Source: Paenibacillus oralis
GTDB lineage: Bacteria; Bacillota; Bacilli; Paenibacillales; Paenibacillaceae
Reading direction: 5' to 3'
Assembly: GCF_003863965.1 (NCBI RefSeq)
Contig: NZ_RRCN01000001.1
Coordinates: 4,980,304-5,044,303 of the forward strand
Length of the DNA: 64,000 nt
The notes under the pieces are model-generated. The model searched no databases, had not been told where the DNA came from, and saw nothing but the letters and a program-made list of their open reading frames with translations. Position 1 is the stretch's first letter. Each line of letters begins with the position of its first letter. Position numbers and translations under genes: made by a program. Positions 15,218 to 23,492 of this stretch are shown piece after piece.

Positions 15218-15912
15218 TCCGGACGGGCCTGGAACTCGTTCCTAAATTAGGCATGATCACGATCGGCCAGGCCCCGCGCACCGATGTGGCCCCGTTTTTG
15301 CTGAGGCAGCTCGAAGGACGGGCTGAACTGGTGCAGGCGGGGGTGCTGGATGGCTGGAGCCTTGAGGCAATCGAAACTGAGCTGTCTCCTGCTGGCAGCA
15401 GTTACATGCTGACCTCGCGGCTGGCCGACGGTCAGGCGGTGGTCGTGGCCCGCGACAAAATCATGCCCCTGCTGCAGCGAAAAATCGCCGAATTGGAGGC
15501 CCAGAGAATCCGCCATATCCTGCTGCTTTGCACGGGCGTTTTTCCTGGGCTGCAGGCGGCATCGGCTCATTTGATCGAGCCGGACCGCGTCCTGACCCCC
15601 GCCGTGGCGGCGCTGGCGGGGAATCGCCGGCTTGGCGTGATCTGTCCGCTTCATGGGCAAGCCGATGCCCTTCAGGCGAAATTCGCGGAATACGGCGTCG
15701 AACCCGTTTTCGCTTCGGCATCGCCTTATACCGGAAATTGGCAGGATTTTGCCGCTGCGGTCAAAGAGCTGAAAGGGCGGGCGGACGTTTTGCTGCTGGA
15801 TTGCATGGGGTATACCGAAGGACACCGAAACTGGGTAACCGCGTTGTCCGGGCTGCCGACGATTCTGTCCAGCTCGCTGATGAGCAAACTGGTATCCGAA
15901 GTGATCGCCTGA
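15214..15912 (+). CDS. AroM family protein
   Basis: 232 residues. The N-terminus GMITIGQAPRTDVAPFL is the AroM hallmark, and LLLCTGVFPGL and DVLLLDCMGYTEGHR are typical. AroM was named from a gene near aroL in E. coli; its function is unknown. C106 and C197 lie at the ends of predicted strands about 91 residues apart, a pattern like the two catalytic cysteines of Asp/Glu racemases. It starts inside the DUF1177 stop (ATGA overlap), so the two are translationally coupled. A racemase-type or related isomerase/hydrolase role is an inference from the Cys pair and the neighbours. Confidence 0.82.
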   Translation: MIRTGLELVPKLGMITIGQAPRTDVAPFLLRQLEGRAELVQAGVLDGWSLEAIETELSPAGSSYMLTSRLADGQAVVVARDKIMPLLQRKIAELEAQRIRHILLLCTGVFPGLQAASAHLIEPDRVLTPAVAALAGNRRLGVICPLHGQADALQAKFAEYGVEPVFASASPYTGNWQDFAAAVKELKGRADVLLLDCMGYTEGHRNWVTALSGLPTILSSSLMSKLVSEVIA

Positions 15913-15964
15913 ACGAAGAACGGCGGCTTTGCCCGGCAAAGCGCGCCGATGAAAGGTGACAACC

Positions 15965-16909
15965 ATGAACGAGATTATTGTGATGTCCAGCAAGAAACTG
16001 CTGGCTGAATGCCTGGCGCTTAAGGCCGGGGAAAACTTTTTGGTGGTGGCGGATGGACCCAAAAAAACGTTGGGCGAGTTGCTGCAAAAAGCCGGCCATG
16101 AACTCGGCGCGGAATCCGTGCTGCTGGTGATGGAGGAGCGCTCCCGGTCGGGGGAGGAGCCTCCGGCGGCGGTGGCCGCGGCCATGGAGGCCGCCCAGGC
16201 CGTCGTATGCGTTACGGAGCACTCGCTAACGCATACGAATGCCCGGAAAAGAGCGGCGGCCGCGGGGGCAAGGGTGGCCACGATGCCGGGGATTACGGAA
16301 GATATGTTTCTAAACGGGGCGGTGACAGCCGATTATTTGCAGGTTAAGGAATTGACCGAACAATTAACCGCCAGGCTGACCCAGGCCCGTCTTGTGCGGA
16401 TTGAGAAAGCGGGCCGCGCGTTGGAATTTTCCATTGAGAACCGGGACGGCGTTCCGAGCACGGGCATGTTTGTGGAACCGGGGCAGTCGGGCAATCTCCC
16501 TTCCGGAGAAGCTTATATCGCTCCGGTAGAGGGCAGCGCGTCGGGGCAACTGCTGGCGGACGGTTCCGTGGCCGGTTACGGCGTGCTTGCCGCCCCGCTT
16601 TTGTTAACGGTGGAGCAGGGAAGACTTGTCCAAGCGGAAGGCGACGGAGCCAAGGAACTGCTGGAAATGCTGGGCGATGGCGACGGACGCTGGCTTGGCG
16701 AGTTTGGCATCGGCACCAACGACAAAGCGCGTATTACCGGCGTTGTGCTGGAGGACGAAAAAGTATTCGGCACGATCCATGTCGCTTTCGGCAGCAACAA
16801 CACGTTTGGCGGCCAGATCGCGGCCGGGGTGCATATCGATATCGTTGTAAAGGAACCGGACGTGTATTTGGACGGTGAGTTGATCATGTCGCAAGGAAAA
16901 CTTATTTAA
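15965..16909 (+). CDS. short M29-like (thermophilic aminopeptidase family) metallopeptidase
   Basis: 314 residues, about 90 shorter than classic AmpS/aminopeptidase T. The C-terminal catalytic half keeps the M29 ligands: E182 in NLPSGEAYIAP, E246 in GEFGIGTN, H272 in GTIHVAFGSN, and H290/D292 in GVHIDIVV. The N-terminal half is reduced. M29 enzymes use two metal ions to release N-terminal residues from peptides. ATG 15965 follows AAAGGTG; a GTG at 15956 lies within that site. Lying between AroM and a racemase, it probably trims the peptide or amide substrate of this pathway. Confidence 0.8.
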   Translation: MNEIIVMSSKKLLAECLALKAGENFLVVADGPKKTLGELLQKAGHELGAESVLLVMEERSRSGEEPPAAVAAAMEAAQAVVCVTEHSLTHTNARKRAAAAGARVATMPGITEDMFLNGAVTADYLQVKELTEQLTARLTQARLVRIEKAGRALEFSIENRDGVPSTGMFVEPGQSGNLPSGEAYIAPVEGSASGQLLADGSVAGYGVLAAPLLLTVEQGRLVQAEGDGAKELLEMLGDGDGRWLGEFGIGTNDKARITGVVLEDEKVFGTIHVAFGSNNTFGGQIAAGVHIDIVVKEPDVYLDGELIMSQGKLI

Positions 16910-16945
16910 AATGATGTCAAGCGGTGCGAAGGGAGGCCGGTTCAT

Positions 16946-17608
16946 ATGCTGGGAATCATACGAGTTATCACTTTGCAGGACCGCCGGGATGCGGAATTGC
17001 ATGGGGAACTGATCCGTCAAAAATACGGGCTTGACGTCAGGAGCGCCTGCATTCCGGACCAGCCGAACGGGGTTTATGACGAGCGGACCGAGCGGTTGGC
17101 CGTGCCTAAAATCATCGCTTTGGCGAAACGGCTGGCGGACGAAGGATGCACGGTCATCGGCATCAGCTGCGCGGCCGATCCGGCGCTGGAAGAATGTCGG
17201 CAAGCGCTCCCGGTTCCGGTGCTGGGGGCGGGCTCTTGTGCGGCTCATCTAAGCCTTACCCAAAGCACCCGCGTCGGCGTGCTGACCATTTTGCAGGAGA
17301 CTCCGCCGTTAATCCGTTCCATTCTCGGGGACGCTTACGTTGGTATGGACCGTCCCGAGGGGGTCACGACCACCTTGGATTTGCGGACAGACCAGGGGCG
17401 GGAAGCGGCTTTCGAAGCGGCGCAAAGATTGGCGCGGCGGGGAGCGAGGAGCATTGTGCTGGCTTGCACCGGATTTGCGACGATCGGCTTTGCCGCGGAA
17501 TTGAAGCAGCGGCTTGGGGTGACTGCGTTTGATCCGATTGCTTCGTTGGGAGCCGCGGCCGTTATGGCCGAGCAGCCCAACAACGGTTTTAGTAGTTTTC
17601 AACACTAG
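16946..17608 (+). CDS. aspartate/glutamate/hydantoin racemase family protein
   Basis: 220 residues. Two-cysteine, cofactor-independent racemase fold: C75 in IGISCAADP and C174 in VLACTGFATIG are placed as the catalytic acid-base pair, and FDPIASLGAAAV is typical of the HyuE-like branch. Substrates in this family include aspartate, glutamate, hydantoins and maleate; which one applies here is not evident. GAAGGGAGG precedes ATG 16946. It ends the first half of the metabolic island; a dispersed repeat and a terminator separate it from pucR. Confidence 0.85.
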   Translation: MLGIIRVITLQDRRDAELHGELIRQKYGLDVRSACIPDQPNGVYDERTERLAVPKIIALAKRLADEGCTVIGISCAADPALEECRQALPVPVLGAGSCAAHLSLTQSTRVGVLTILQETPPLIRSILGDAYVGMDRPEGVTTTLDLRTDQGREAAFEAAQRLARRGARSIVLACTGFATIGFAAELKQRLGVTAFDPIASLGAAAVMAEQPNNGFSSFQH

Positions 17609-17842
17609 TGAACAGGGAAGGCTGGTGGGTTGGCCGGAAGATCAACATCCCCTATCCGGGCGCTTTTGCACGATTATCCCATTTGATCAGGAAGCAGAAA
17701 GAAGATCAATTCAGGAGAAGAAGATATGTTTGGGAGAAGCAGACTGGTTCGAGATCATCAGACAGATTTATGAGAAAGAACCTGCAACCCTCTCCCCTGA
17801 ACGAAAGGTATAATCGTGCAAAGCAGCATGCAGGGGACACCA
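17609..17842 (+). repeat. intact copy of the dispersed palindromic repeat
   Basis: About 235 bp beginning directly after the racemase stop. It contains an imperfect terminal-type inverted pair, TTTGCACGATTAT (17665-17677) and ATAATCGTGCAAA (17810-17822). The left three quarters match 5089-5270 and the right quarter matches 6568-6630, where an IS-like block separates the two. Size and inverted repeats fit a non-autonomous MITE or a structured intergenic repeat. Confidence 0.75.
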
Positions 17843-17971
17843 AGGCACGAATGCTATAGAGCCGCTTTAGCCACTTACCTCAACCACCTCAGTCTGGCAT
17901 CTTCCATATTATCGGTCCTATAACCCTTCGGACCTTCTGAAAGTAAATAACGTGTCTTATAATTCATAACA

Positions 17972-18016
17972 AGCGTTCGATTGTGCTGATGGTACAAGTT
18001 GGACGCTTATTTTTTC
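17972..18016 (+). terminator. rho-independent terminator before pucR
   Basis: AAGCGTTC (17972-17979) pairs with GGACGCTT (18002-18009) through a 22-nt loop, followed by ATTTTTT. A TATAAT sits just upstream at 17959-17964 without a good -35, so the hairpin probably ends the racemase operon. Confidence 0.75.
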
Positions 18017-18057
18017 GACATTTTTTGCCATTTTGATTTTTTTAAAAGCCGTCTTCT

Positions 18058-18066
18058 GGTACACTA
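18058..18066 (+). promoter_or_regulatory. extended -10 promoter for pucR
   Basis: TGG followed by TACACT (18061-18066) forms an extended -10 about 50 nt before the pucR ATG, behind an A/T-rich tract. Confidence 0.45.
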
Positions 18067-18115
18067 GCATGAAATATTATTTTCTGCGACGTTGGCACAA
18101 GAAGGGGGCGAAGAT

Positions 18116-19660
18116 ATGGAAAAAAATACAGGAACCACCGTCAGGGAAGTGCTTAACCTTCCGATCTTGCGGCAGGCCAAAGTGCTTAGCGGGCATAAAG
18201 GCTTGGATCGCGTCGTTCAGTTCATCGATATTATGGAAGTGCCCGAGCTTAAGGGATGGGTCAAGGAAGGCGTGCTTATTTTGACTACGGCGTACGCAAT
18301 CCGCAACGAACCGCTGCAGTTGACCGAGCTTGTCCGGATCTTGCATGCTTCCGGCGGAGCGGCGCTGGCGATCAAGCCGACGCGTTTTTTGCAGGGGATT
18401 CCGCAGCAGACTTTGGATGTCAGCAACGAAATCGAACTGCCGATTATTGAAATTCCGGCGGAAATTCCTTATACGGACATCACCAGGCCGATCATGGAGC
18501 TGATTTTGGACCGTCAGGCCGCCTTGCTTCGCCGTTCGGAAGAGGTATACCGCACGCTCACCGCCATGGTGCTGGAGAACAGCGGGATTCAGGCCGTCAG
18601 CGACAGCGTGTCCGGCTTGCTTCGCGCTCCCGTCAAGGTCGTGGATACGGAAGGAAATACGATTGTGTCTTCGCCGGCGGAGCTGCACTGGGAAGAGGCG
18701 GATTCGCCGTTGCAATGGGGGATCACGGTGGACCGCCGCCAGGTGGCCAAGCTGCTCGTAGCGAAAGACAGGCTCGATGAAATGGAGAAGGTATGTATTG
18801 AACAAGCCCGGATTGTGCTGGCGCTGGAAATTATGCGCGGGAAAATCGTGGCGGATACGGAGCACCGGCTGCGCGGAAATTTCATCGATGAATTGCTTAC
18901 CCCGCCCGTTCCTTCCCGGCATGAAGTGGAGCAGCGGGGCCGCAAGCTCGGCATGCATGTGGAACATCTGTGGGAAGTCGCCGTTATCGAAGGAGATCAG
19001 GCTCCGGATGAGGAAGAGTTGCTGAAACGGCTGGGGGAGGAAGCCAGACTGCGGCGGGTCAGCCCGCATGTTGAGTTTCGTTCGAACCGCGCCGTCCTGT
19101 TCCTGCCCAGCTTGGACGTAAAAAGAGCCGAGGATTTGCGCAACGTGCCGAAGCCATGGGCGGACACCTTGCTCGAATGGGTTGGCGATAAAGCGTTGGG
19201 GGCGACGGGCAGCCTCGTAGGGGTTGGAGGCAAAAAATATTTGTGGGAGATTTACGACAGCTATACTGAGGCGCGCAAAGCGATGGCCGTCGCCCGCCGC
19301 ATGCCCCGGGAAACGAAGGTCATCCGCTACGAAGAGGTGGAGATCTATCATTTGCTGGGAGAGGCGATGCAAAAGACCGATTTCAGCAAGCTGTTTGAGC
19401 GGAAACTCGGCGCTTTGCGCCGCTATGATGAAGAGCATAACGGGGATTTAATGCGCACCTTTCTTTGCTATTTGGAGACCCGCGGGAGCTTGATCGAAAC
19501 CGCAAGCCGGCTGTATATCCACCGCAATTCCGTGAAATACCGGATGGAAAGAATCAAGGACATTACCGGATTTGATTTAAGCGACGCGCGCGAGGGGCTC
19601 GTATGCCATTTGTGTTTAATCTATTTTTATTTGCATGATAATACAGCCGCTGATCTATAA
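18116..19660 (+). CDS. PucR family transcriptional regulator
   Basis: 514 residues. The N-terminal PucR domain (TVREVLNLPILRQAKVLSGHKGLDRVVQFIDIMEVPE and a region rich in branched residues to about 130) senses a metabolite. A middle GGDEF-like/CdaR-type region follows. The C-terminal PucR helix-turn-helix is unmistakable: FLCYLETRGSLIETA, SRLYIHRNSVKYRMERI, TGFDL. PucR proteins are usually activators of purine, amino acid or osmolyte catabolism. ATG 18116 follows AAGGGGGCGA. It lies between the enzyme operon and the transporter operon, all on one strand, so it very likely controls one or both. Confidence 0.9.
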   Translation: MEKNTGTTVREVLNLPILRQAKVLSGHKGLDRVVQFIDIMEVPELKGWVKEGVLILTTAYAIRNEPLQLTELVRILHASGGAALAIKPTRFLQGIPQQTLDVSNEIELPIIEIPAEIPYTDITRPIMELILDRQAALLRRSEEVYRTLTAMVLENSGIQAVSDSVSGLLRAPVKVVDTEGNTIVSSPAELHWEEADSPLQWGITVDRRQVAKLLVAKDRLDEMEKVCIEQARIVLALEIMRGKIVADTEHRLRGNFIDELLTPPVPSRHEVEQRGRKLGMHVEHLWEVAVIEGDQAPDEEELLKRLGEEARLRRVSPHVEFRSNRAVLFLPSLDVKRAEDLRNVPKPWADTLLEWVGDKALGATGSLVGVGGKKYLWEIYDSYTEARKAMAVARRMPRETKVIRYEEVEIYHLLGEAMQKTDFSKLFERKLGALRRYDEEHNGDLMRTFLCYLETRGSLIETASRLYIHRNSVKYRMERIKDITGFDLSDAREGLVCHLCLIYFYLHDNTAADL

Positions 19661-19862
19661 CTTCCATTTCAAGTGTAATATATTCTAACTTTTAAAGACA
19701 TATTCGTCCTAAGGATACAAACAGGGCGCTCTTTTTTTAGTTGGAGGGGACGTAGTGAGCCGTTCGGAAACTATGTAGAATGAGCACAATTCAGTAAAAC
19801 CTTTTTCGCAAGGTACCTAACCTGACATGAACTGAACTGAAGGTGAGAGAGGGGGTGAGAGG

Positions 19863-20873
19863 TTGTTCACTTATACGATCCGGAGACTTGGACAGATGAT
19901 TCCGGCGCTGATCGGCATCGTGCTGATTACGTTTATCCTGTCCCGCGTACTGCCGGGCGACCCGGCGGTGATGGTGGCCGGTGAACAGGCGCCTCCGGAG
20001 GTCATCGAGAAAATCAGGCACGACATGGGGTTGAACAAGCCTCTATTTGCCCAATTTTTCGACTACTTGGGGCAATTGCTGCGCGGGGATTTAGGTTTTG
20101 CGTACCACACCGGACATACGGTGGCGAGCGACTTTGCTTCGCGTTTTCCGGCCACGGTGGAGCTTACGCTGGCGAGCATCTTGATCGCCGTGATCGTGGC
20201 GATCCCGGTAGGTATCGTTGCCGCAACCCGCAAAGAATCGATCATCGACCACATTTCGCGCGTATTTTCGCTGGTGGGCGCGTGCATGCCGATTTTTTGG
20301 CTCGGACTGATTTTGATTTACTTGTTCTATTCCAAGCTCGGCTGGGCGCCGGCGCCGATGGGGAGAATCAGCGGCGATCTGAATCCGCCGACGGACATCA
20401 CCGGGTTATACGTTTTGGACAGTTTGCTGTCCGCGGACTTTGTTGCTTTAAAGAGCAGCATTGTCCATCTGATTTTGCCGGCTATCTGCCTCAGCACCGG
20501 CACGATGGCGATCGTGGCCCGGATGACGCGCTCCAGCATGCTTGAGACCATCGGCCAGGACTTCGTCCGCACGGCGCGGGCCAAAGGCCTCAGCGAAGCG
20601 GTCGTGATCGGAAAGCATGCGCTAATCAACGCGCTGATTCCGACGCTTACGGTGCTTGGACTGCAGTTCGGTTATCTGCTGGGCGGCGCGGTCATTACGG
20701 AAACGATCTTTTCCTGGCCCGGGGTGGGCGGTTATATCACCGATTCCATTCTGGCGGCGGATTACGCGCCGATTCAAGCTTTTACGCTGGTCAGCGCCGT
20801 GTTGTATTGCTTGATTAATTTGCTGGTGGATTTGCTGTACGGCCTTCTGGATCCGCGCATTCGCTACGAATAG
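19863..20873 (+). CDS. peptide ABC transporter permease (DppB/OppB type)
   Basis: 336 residues with six predicted transmembrane helices; the first is PALIGIVLITFILSRVLPGDP, a family signature. The EAA loop region is visible as FVRTARAKGLSEAVVIGKHALINA, the contact with the ATPase. It forms the membrane channel with the next gene product. The start is TTG 19863, preceded by GAGGGGGTGAGA. The 200-bp upstream region has no clear sigma-A promoter, which would suit activator-dependent transcription by the PucR protein (inference). Ligand class is peptide or N-acyl amino acid by family and context. Confidence 0.92.
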   Translation: MFTYTIRRLGQMIPALIGIVLITFILSRVLPGDPAVMVAGEQAPPEVIEKIRHDMGLNKPLFAQFFDYLGQLLRGDLGFAYHTGHTVASDFASRFPATVELTLASILIAVIVAIPVGIVAATRKESIIDHISRVFSLVGACMPIFWLGLILIYLFYSKLGWAPAPMGRISGDLNPPTDITGLYVLDSLLSADFVALKSSIVHLILPAICLSTGTMAIVARMTRSSMLETIGQDFVRTARAKGLSEAVVIGKHALINALIPTLTVLGLQFGYLLGGAVITETIFSWPGVGGYITDSILAADYAPIQAFTLVSAVLYCLINLLVDLLYGLLDPRIRYE

Positions 20874-20913
20874 GAACACGAGGCTAACTAGATTAGAGAA
20901 GGGGGGGAATGCC

Positions 20914-21810
20914 ATGTCTGCCGGGTCGACGATGACGGCGGGATCTCCGGCTCAGCCGGCCAAGGCCCGCAAAGCGACGTTCCTGCGGCTGCTGCTGCGC
21001 AACCGGCTGGCGACCATCGGTTTGACGTTTATCCTCTTGTGGACGATCGCCGCAATCATTGCGCCGTGGGTCGCTCCGTACGATCCTTACGTCCCGGATA
21101 CCGCCGCCAAATTGCAGCCGCCGAACGCTGTTCACTGGCTGGGCACGGACAACTTCGGGAGAGATATTTTCAGCCGCGTTCTTTACGGGGCGCGAATCAG
21201 CATTTGGACGGGCCTGATCGCGGTGGGAATCTCTTTTGTGATCGGAGTTCCGCTGGGCGGGTTTGCCGCTTATTACAGAGGAAAAACCGAAACGGTGATT
21301 ATGCGCGTGATGGATGTGCTGCTTTCTTTTCCATCGCTCGTTCTGTCGATGGCGATCGCCGCTTCCATGGGGGCCGGTTTATCCGGGGCCATGATCGCGG
21401 TCGGTATCGTGGGGATTCCCGAATTCGCCAGGCTGATGTATGGACAAACCGTTTCGCTGCGCGAAAAGGAGTTCGTGGAAGCCAGCCGGTCGATCGGGGT
21501 CAAGGATCGCGTCATTTTGTTTAAGCATATTCTCCCGAACGCCCTTGCTCCGCTTTTGGTACAGGCAACTTTGGGCATGGGGTTTGCGATATTGACCGCG
21601 GCCAGCTTAAGCTTTCTCGGCCTTGGGGTGAAACCGCCGATCGCCGAATGGGGCGCCATGATTTCGGAGGGCCGGGAATATATCATTTCGGGCGAATGGT
21701 GGCTTGTCACTTTCCCCGGCTTGGCCATCGCCACGGCGATTCTCGGCTTTAACCTGCTGGGGGACGGATTCCGCGATATTTTGGACCCGCGCTTGCGGTC
21801 CGGTAAATAG
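20914..21810 (+). CDS. peptide ABC transporter permease (DppC/OppC type)
   Basis: 298 residues. An N-terminal cytoplasmic stretch is followed by the first helix near 45-65 and the DppC signature HWLGTDNFGRDIFSRVLYGAR. The EAA loop reads EFVEASRSIGVKDRVILFKHILPNA. It partners the DppB-type permease 40 bp upstream. AAGGGGGGGAAT precedes ATG 20914. The N-terminal MSAGSTMTAGSPAQPAKARKA extension is low complexity and probably cytosolic. Confidence 0.93.
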   Translation: MSAGSTMTAGSPAQPAKARKATFLRLLLRNRLATIGLTFILLWTIAAIIAPWVAPYDPYVPDTAAKLQPPNAVHWLGTDNFGRDIFSRVLYGARISIWTGLIAVGISFVIGVPLGGFAAYYRGKTETVIMRVMDVLLSFPSLVLSMAIAASMGAGLSGAMIAVGIVGIPEFARLMYGQTVSLREKEFVEASRSIGVKDRVILFKHILPNALAPLLVQATLGMGFAILTAASLSFLGLGVKPPIAEWGAMISEGREYIISGEWWLVTFPGLAIATAILGFNLLGDGFRDILDPRLRSGK

Positions 21811-21860
21811 GGGTTATTTTCTATACCATATAAAACAAAAACAAAAGGGGAGATCGAGTG

Positions 21861-23465
21861 ATGAAGACAGGAATGAAGTATTTTCTGGCGCTGGTATCGT
21901 TATGTGTAGTATTGGCCGGCTGTGCTCCCAAAGCCAATCCGCCGGCAGCCGAAGGAAACTCCAAGGGTCAAAATGAAACGTCCGGACAAGCGGCAGGCGG
22001 CTCCAGCACGCTGACCGTCGCTTTTTCCGAAGGGGGAACGACCCTCGATCCGGCGGAAGCGAGCGACCTTACATCCGACACGTTCGTCATCGCCGCTTAC
22101 GACCAGCTTGTCACCTACGGGGTGAAAAACGTCGATGGCGCGGATGTAGCCGACACCGACAAAATCCAGCCGATGCTGGCCAAGGAATGGGAAGTGTCCG
22201 ACGATCAATTGACCTATACGTTTAAACTGCAGGAAGGCGTGAAATTCCACAGCGGCAATCCGCTCACCGCAAAATCGGTCGTTTATACGTTTGATCGCGT
22301 GAAAAATTCCAACTCCGGCAGCTTCCTGTACGGAATGGCGGATATCAAATCGGTAACCGCGCTTGACGATTCCACCGTGCAAATGGTGCTGAACAAACCG
22401 AATCATATGTTTTTGCAAATCATCGCTTTGTACAACTTCTCCATCGTTGACGACGTGGCCATGGAAGGCAAACCTGCCGACTATTTGAACACGAACACGG
22501 CCGGTTCCGGTCCGTTCCTGCTGGATAAATGGGATCCGGCCAGCGAAGCGGTGCTGACGGCCAACAAAGACTACTGGCAAGGCGCTCCGAAACTGGACAA
22601 GGTCACGCTCAAATTCACCAAAGAAGCTTCGAACCGCGTGATGCTGCTGAACAAAGGGGACATCGACATGGCCATCGAAATTCCGGCCAAAGATGTGGCC
22701 AGCCTGGAAGCCAACAGCGCATTGACGGTTAAGTCGAATGCCAGCAACCGGATTTTGTACCTGGCTCTGAACAACAAGGTCAAACCTTTCGATAATGCGA
22801 AGGTGCGCCAGGCGATGGCCTATGCGGTGCCTTACGATCAGCTGATCAACGATGTTATGCACGGCCAGGCGAAAATCATGAAGAGCTCCGTGGCCAGCAA
22901 TACGCCGGGATACACCGACAAAGGTTATGTTTACGAGCACAATCTGGAGAAAGCGAAGCAGCTGTTGGCGGAGGCCGGTTATCCGGACGGGTTCACATTT
23001 GACCTGACGCTGGGCTCGGGCTTCCAGGACTGGGAAGACGACGCGGTGCTCATTCAAGCGGAACTGGCCAAAATCGGCGTAACGATGAACATTAACAAAG
23101 TAGCGCGCGCTCAATTCCTGGAAATGCAAAAACAGAAAAACCTGGCCGCCTATATCTCGAAATGGACGTCTTTCGTCAACGATCCTTCCTATCACCTCGG
23201 CTTTTTGATGTACGGCAAAGGATCGTCCAACTACCATAACTACAGCAATGCCGAAGTGGACAAATTGTGGGAGCAGGCCAACCTGGAGCCGGATCTGGAA
23301 AAACGCAACGAACTGTACGCTAAAGCGCAGGAAATCATTACGACCGAATCGCCGTGGCTCTACTTGTACGAATACAACCGCATCGTGGGCATGAACAGCA
23401 AAGTTAGCGGCTATGTGTACTACCCGGATGAAGTCATTCGCTTCTATCCGTTGTCCAAGAACTGA
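21861..23465 (+). CDS. peptide ABC transporter substrate-binding lipoprotein
   Basis: 534 residues of SBP family 5 (OppA/DppA). The signal peptide ends in a lipobox VLAGC with the lipidated Cys near residue 22, so it is tethered outside the membrane. The family signature is PMLAKEWEVSDDQLTYTFKLQ, then GVKFHSGNPLTAKSVVYTFDR. After the signal peptide is a short Ser/Gly/Asn linker. ATG 21861 is chosen over GTG 21858 on spacing from AAAGGGGAGA. It sits between the permeases and an M20 enzyme, so its ligand is probably that enzyme's substrate. Confidence 0.93.
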   Translation: MKTGMKYFLALVSLCVVLAGCAPKANPPAAEGNSKGQNETSGQAAGGSSTLTVAFSEGGTTLDPAEASDLTSDTFVIAAYDQLVTYGVKNVDGADVADTDKIQPMLAKEWEVSDDQLTYTFKLQEGVKFHSGNPLTAKSVVYTFDRVKNSNSGSFLYGMADIKSVTALDDSTVQMVLNKPNHMFLQIIALYNFSIVDDVAMEGKPADYLNTNTAGSGPFLLDKWDPASEAVLTANKDYWQGAPKLDKVTLKFTKEASNRVMLLNKGDIDMAIEIPAKDVASLEANSALTVKSNASNRILYLALNNKVKPFDNAKVRQAMAYAVPYDQLINDVMHGQAKIMKSSVASNTPGYTDKGYVYEHNLEKAKQLLAEAGYPDGFTFDLTLGSGFQDWEDDAVLIQAELAKIGVTMNINKVARAQFLEMQKQKNLAAYISKWTSFVNDPSYHLGFLMYGKGSSNYHNYSNAEVDKLWEQANLEPDLEKRNELYAKAQEIITTESPWLYLYEYNRIVGMNSKVSGYVYYPDEVIRFYPLSKN

Positions 23466-23492
23466 TTTAAACGGAGAAAAGGAGTGGCGGCT

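Noticed and set aside
19680-19862. Possible riboswitch or terminator between pucR and the transporter operon
   Set aside because: The GGGCGCTCTTTTTTT tract near 19730 has no adequate pairing arm, and no known riboswitch core is visible.
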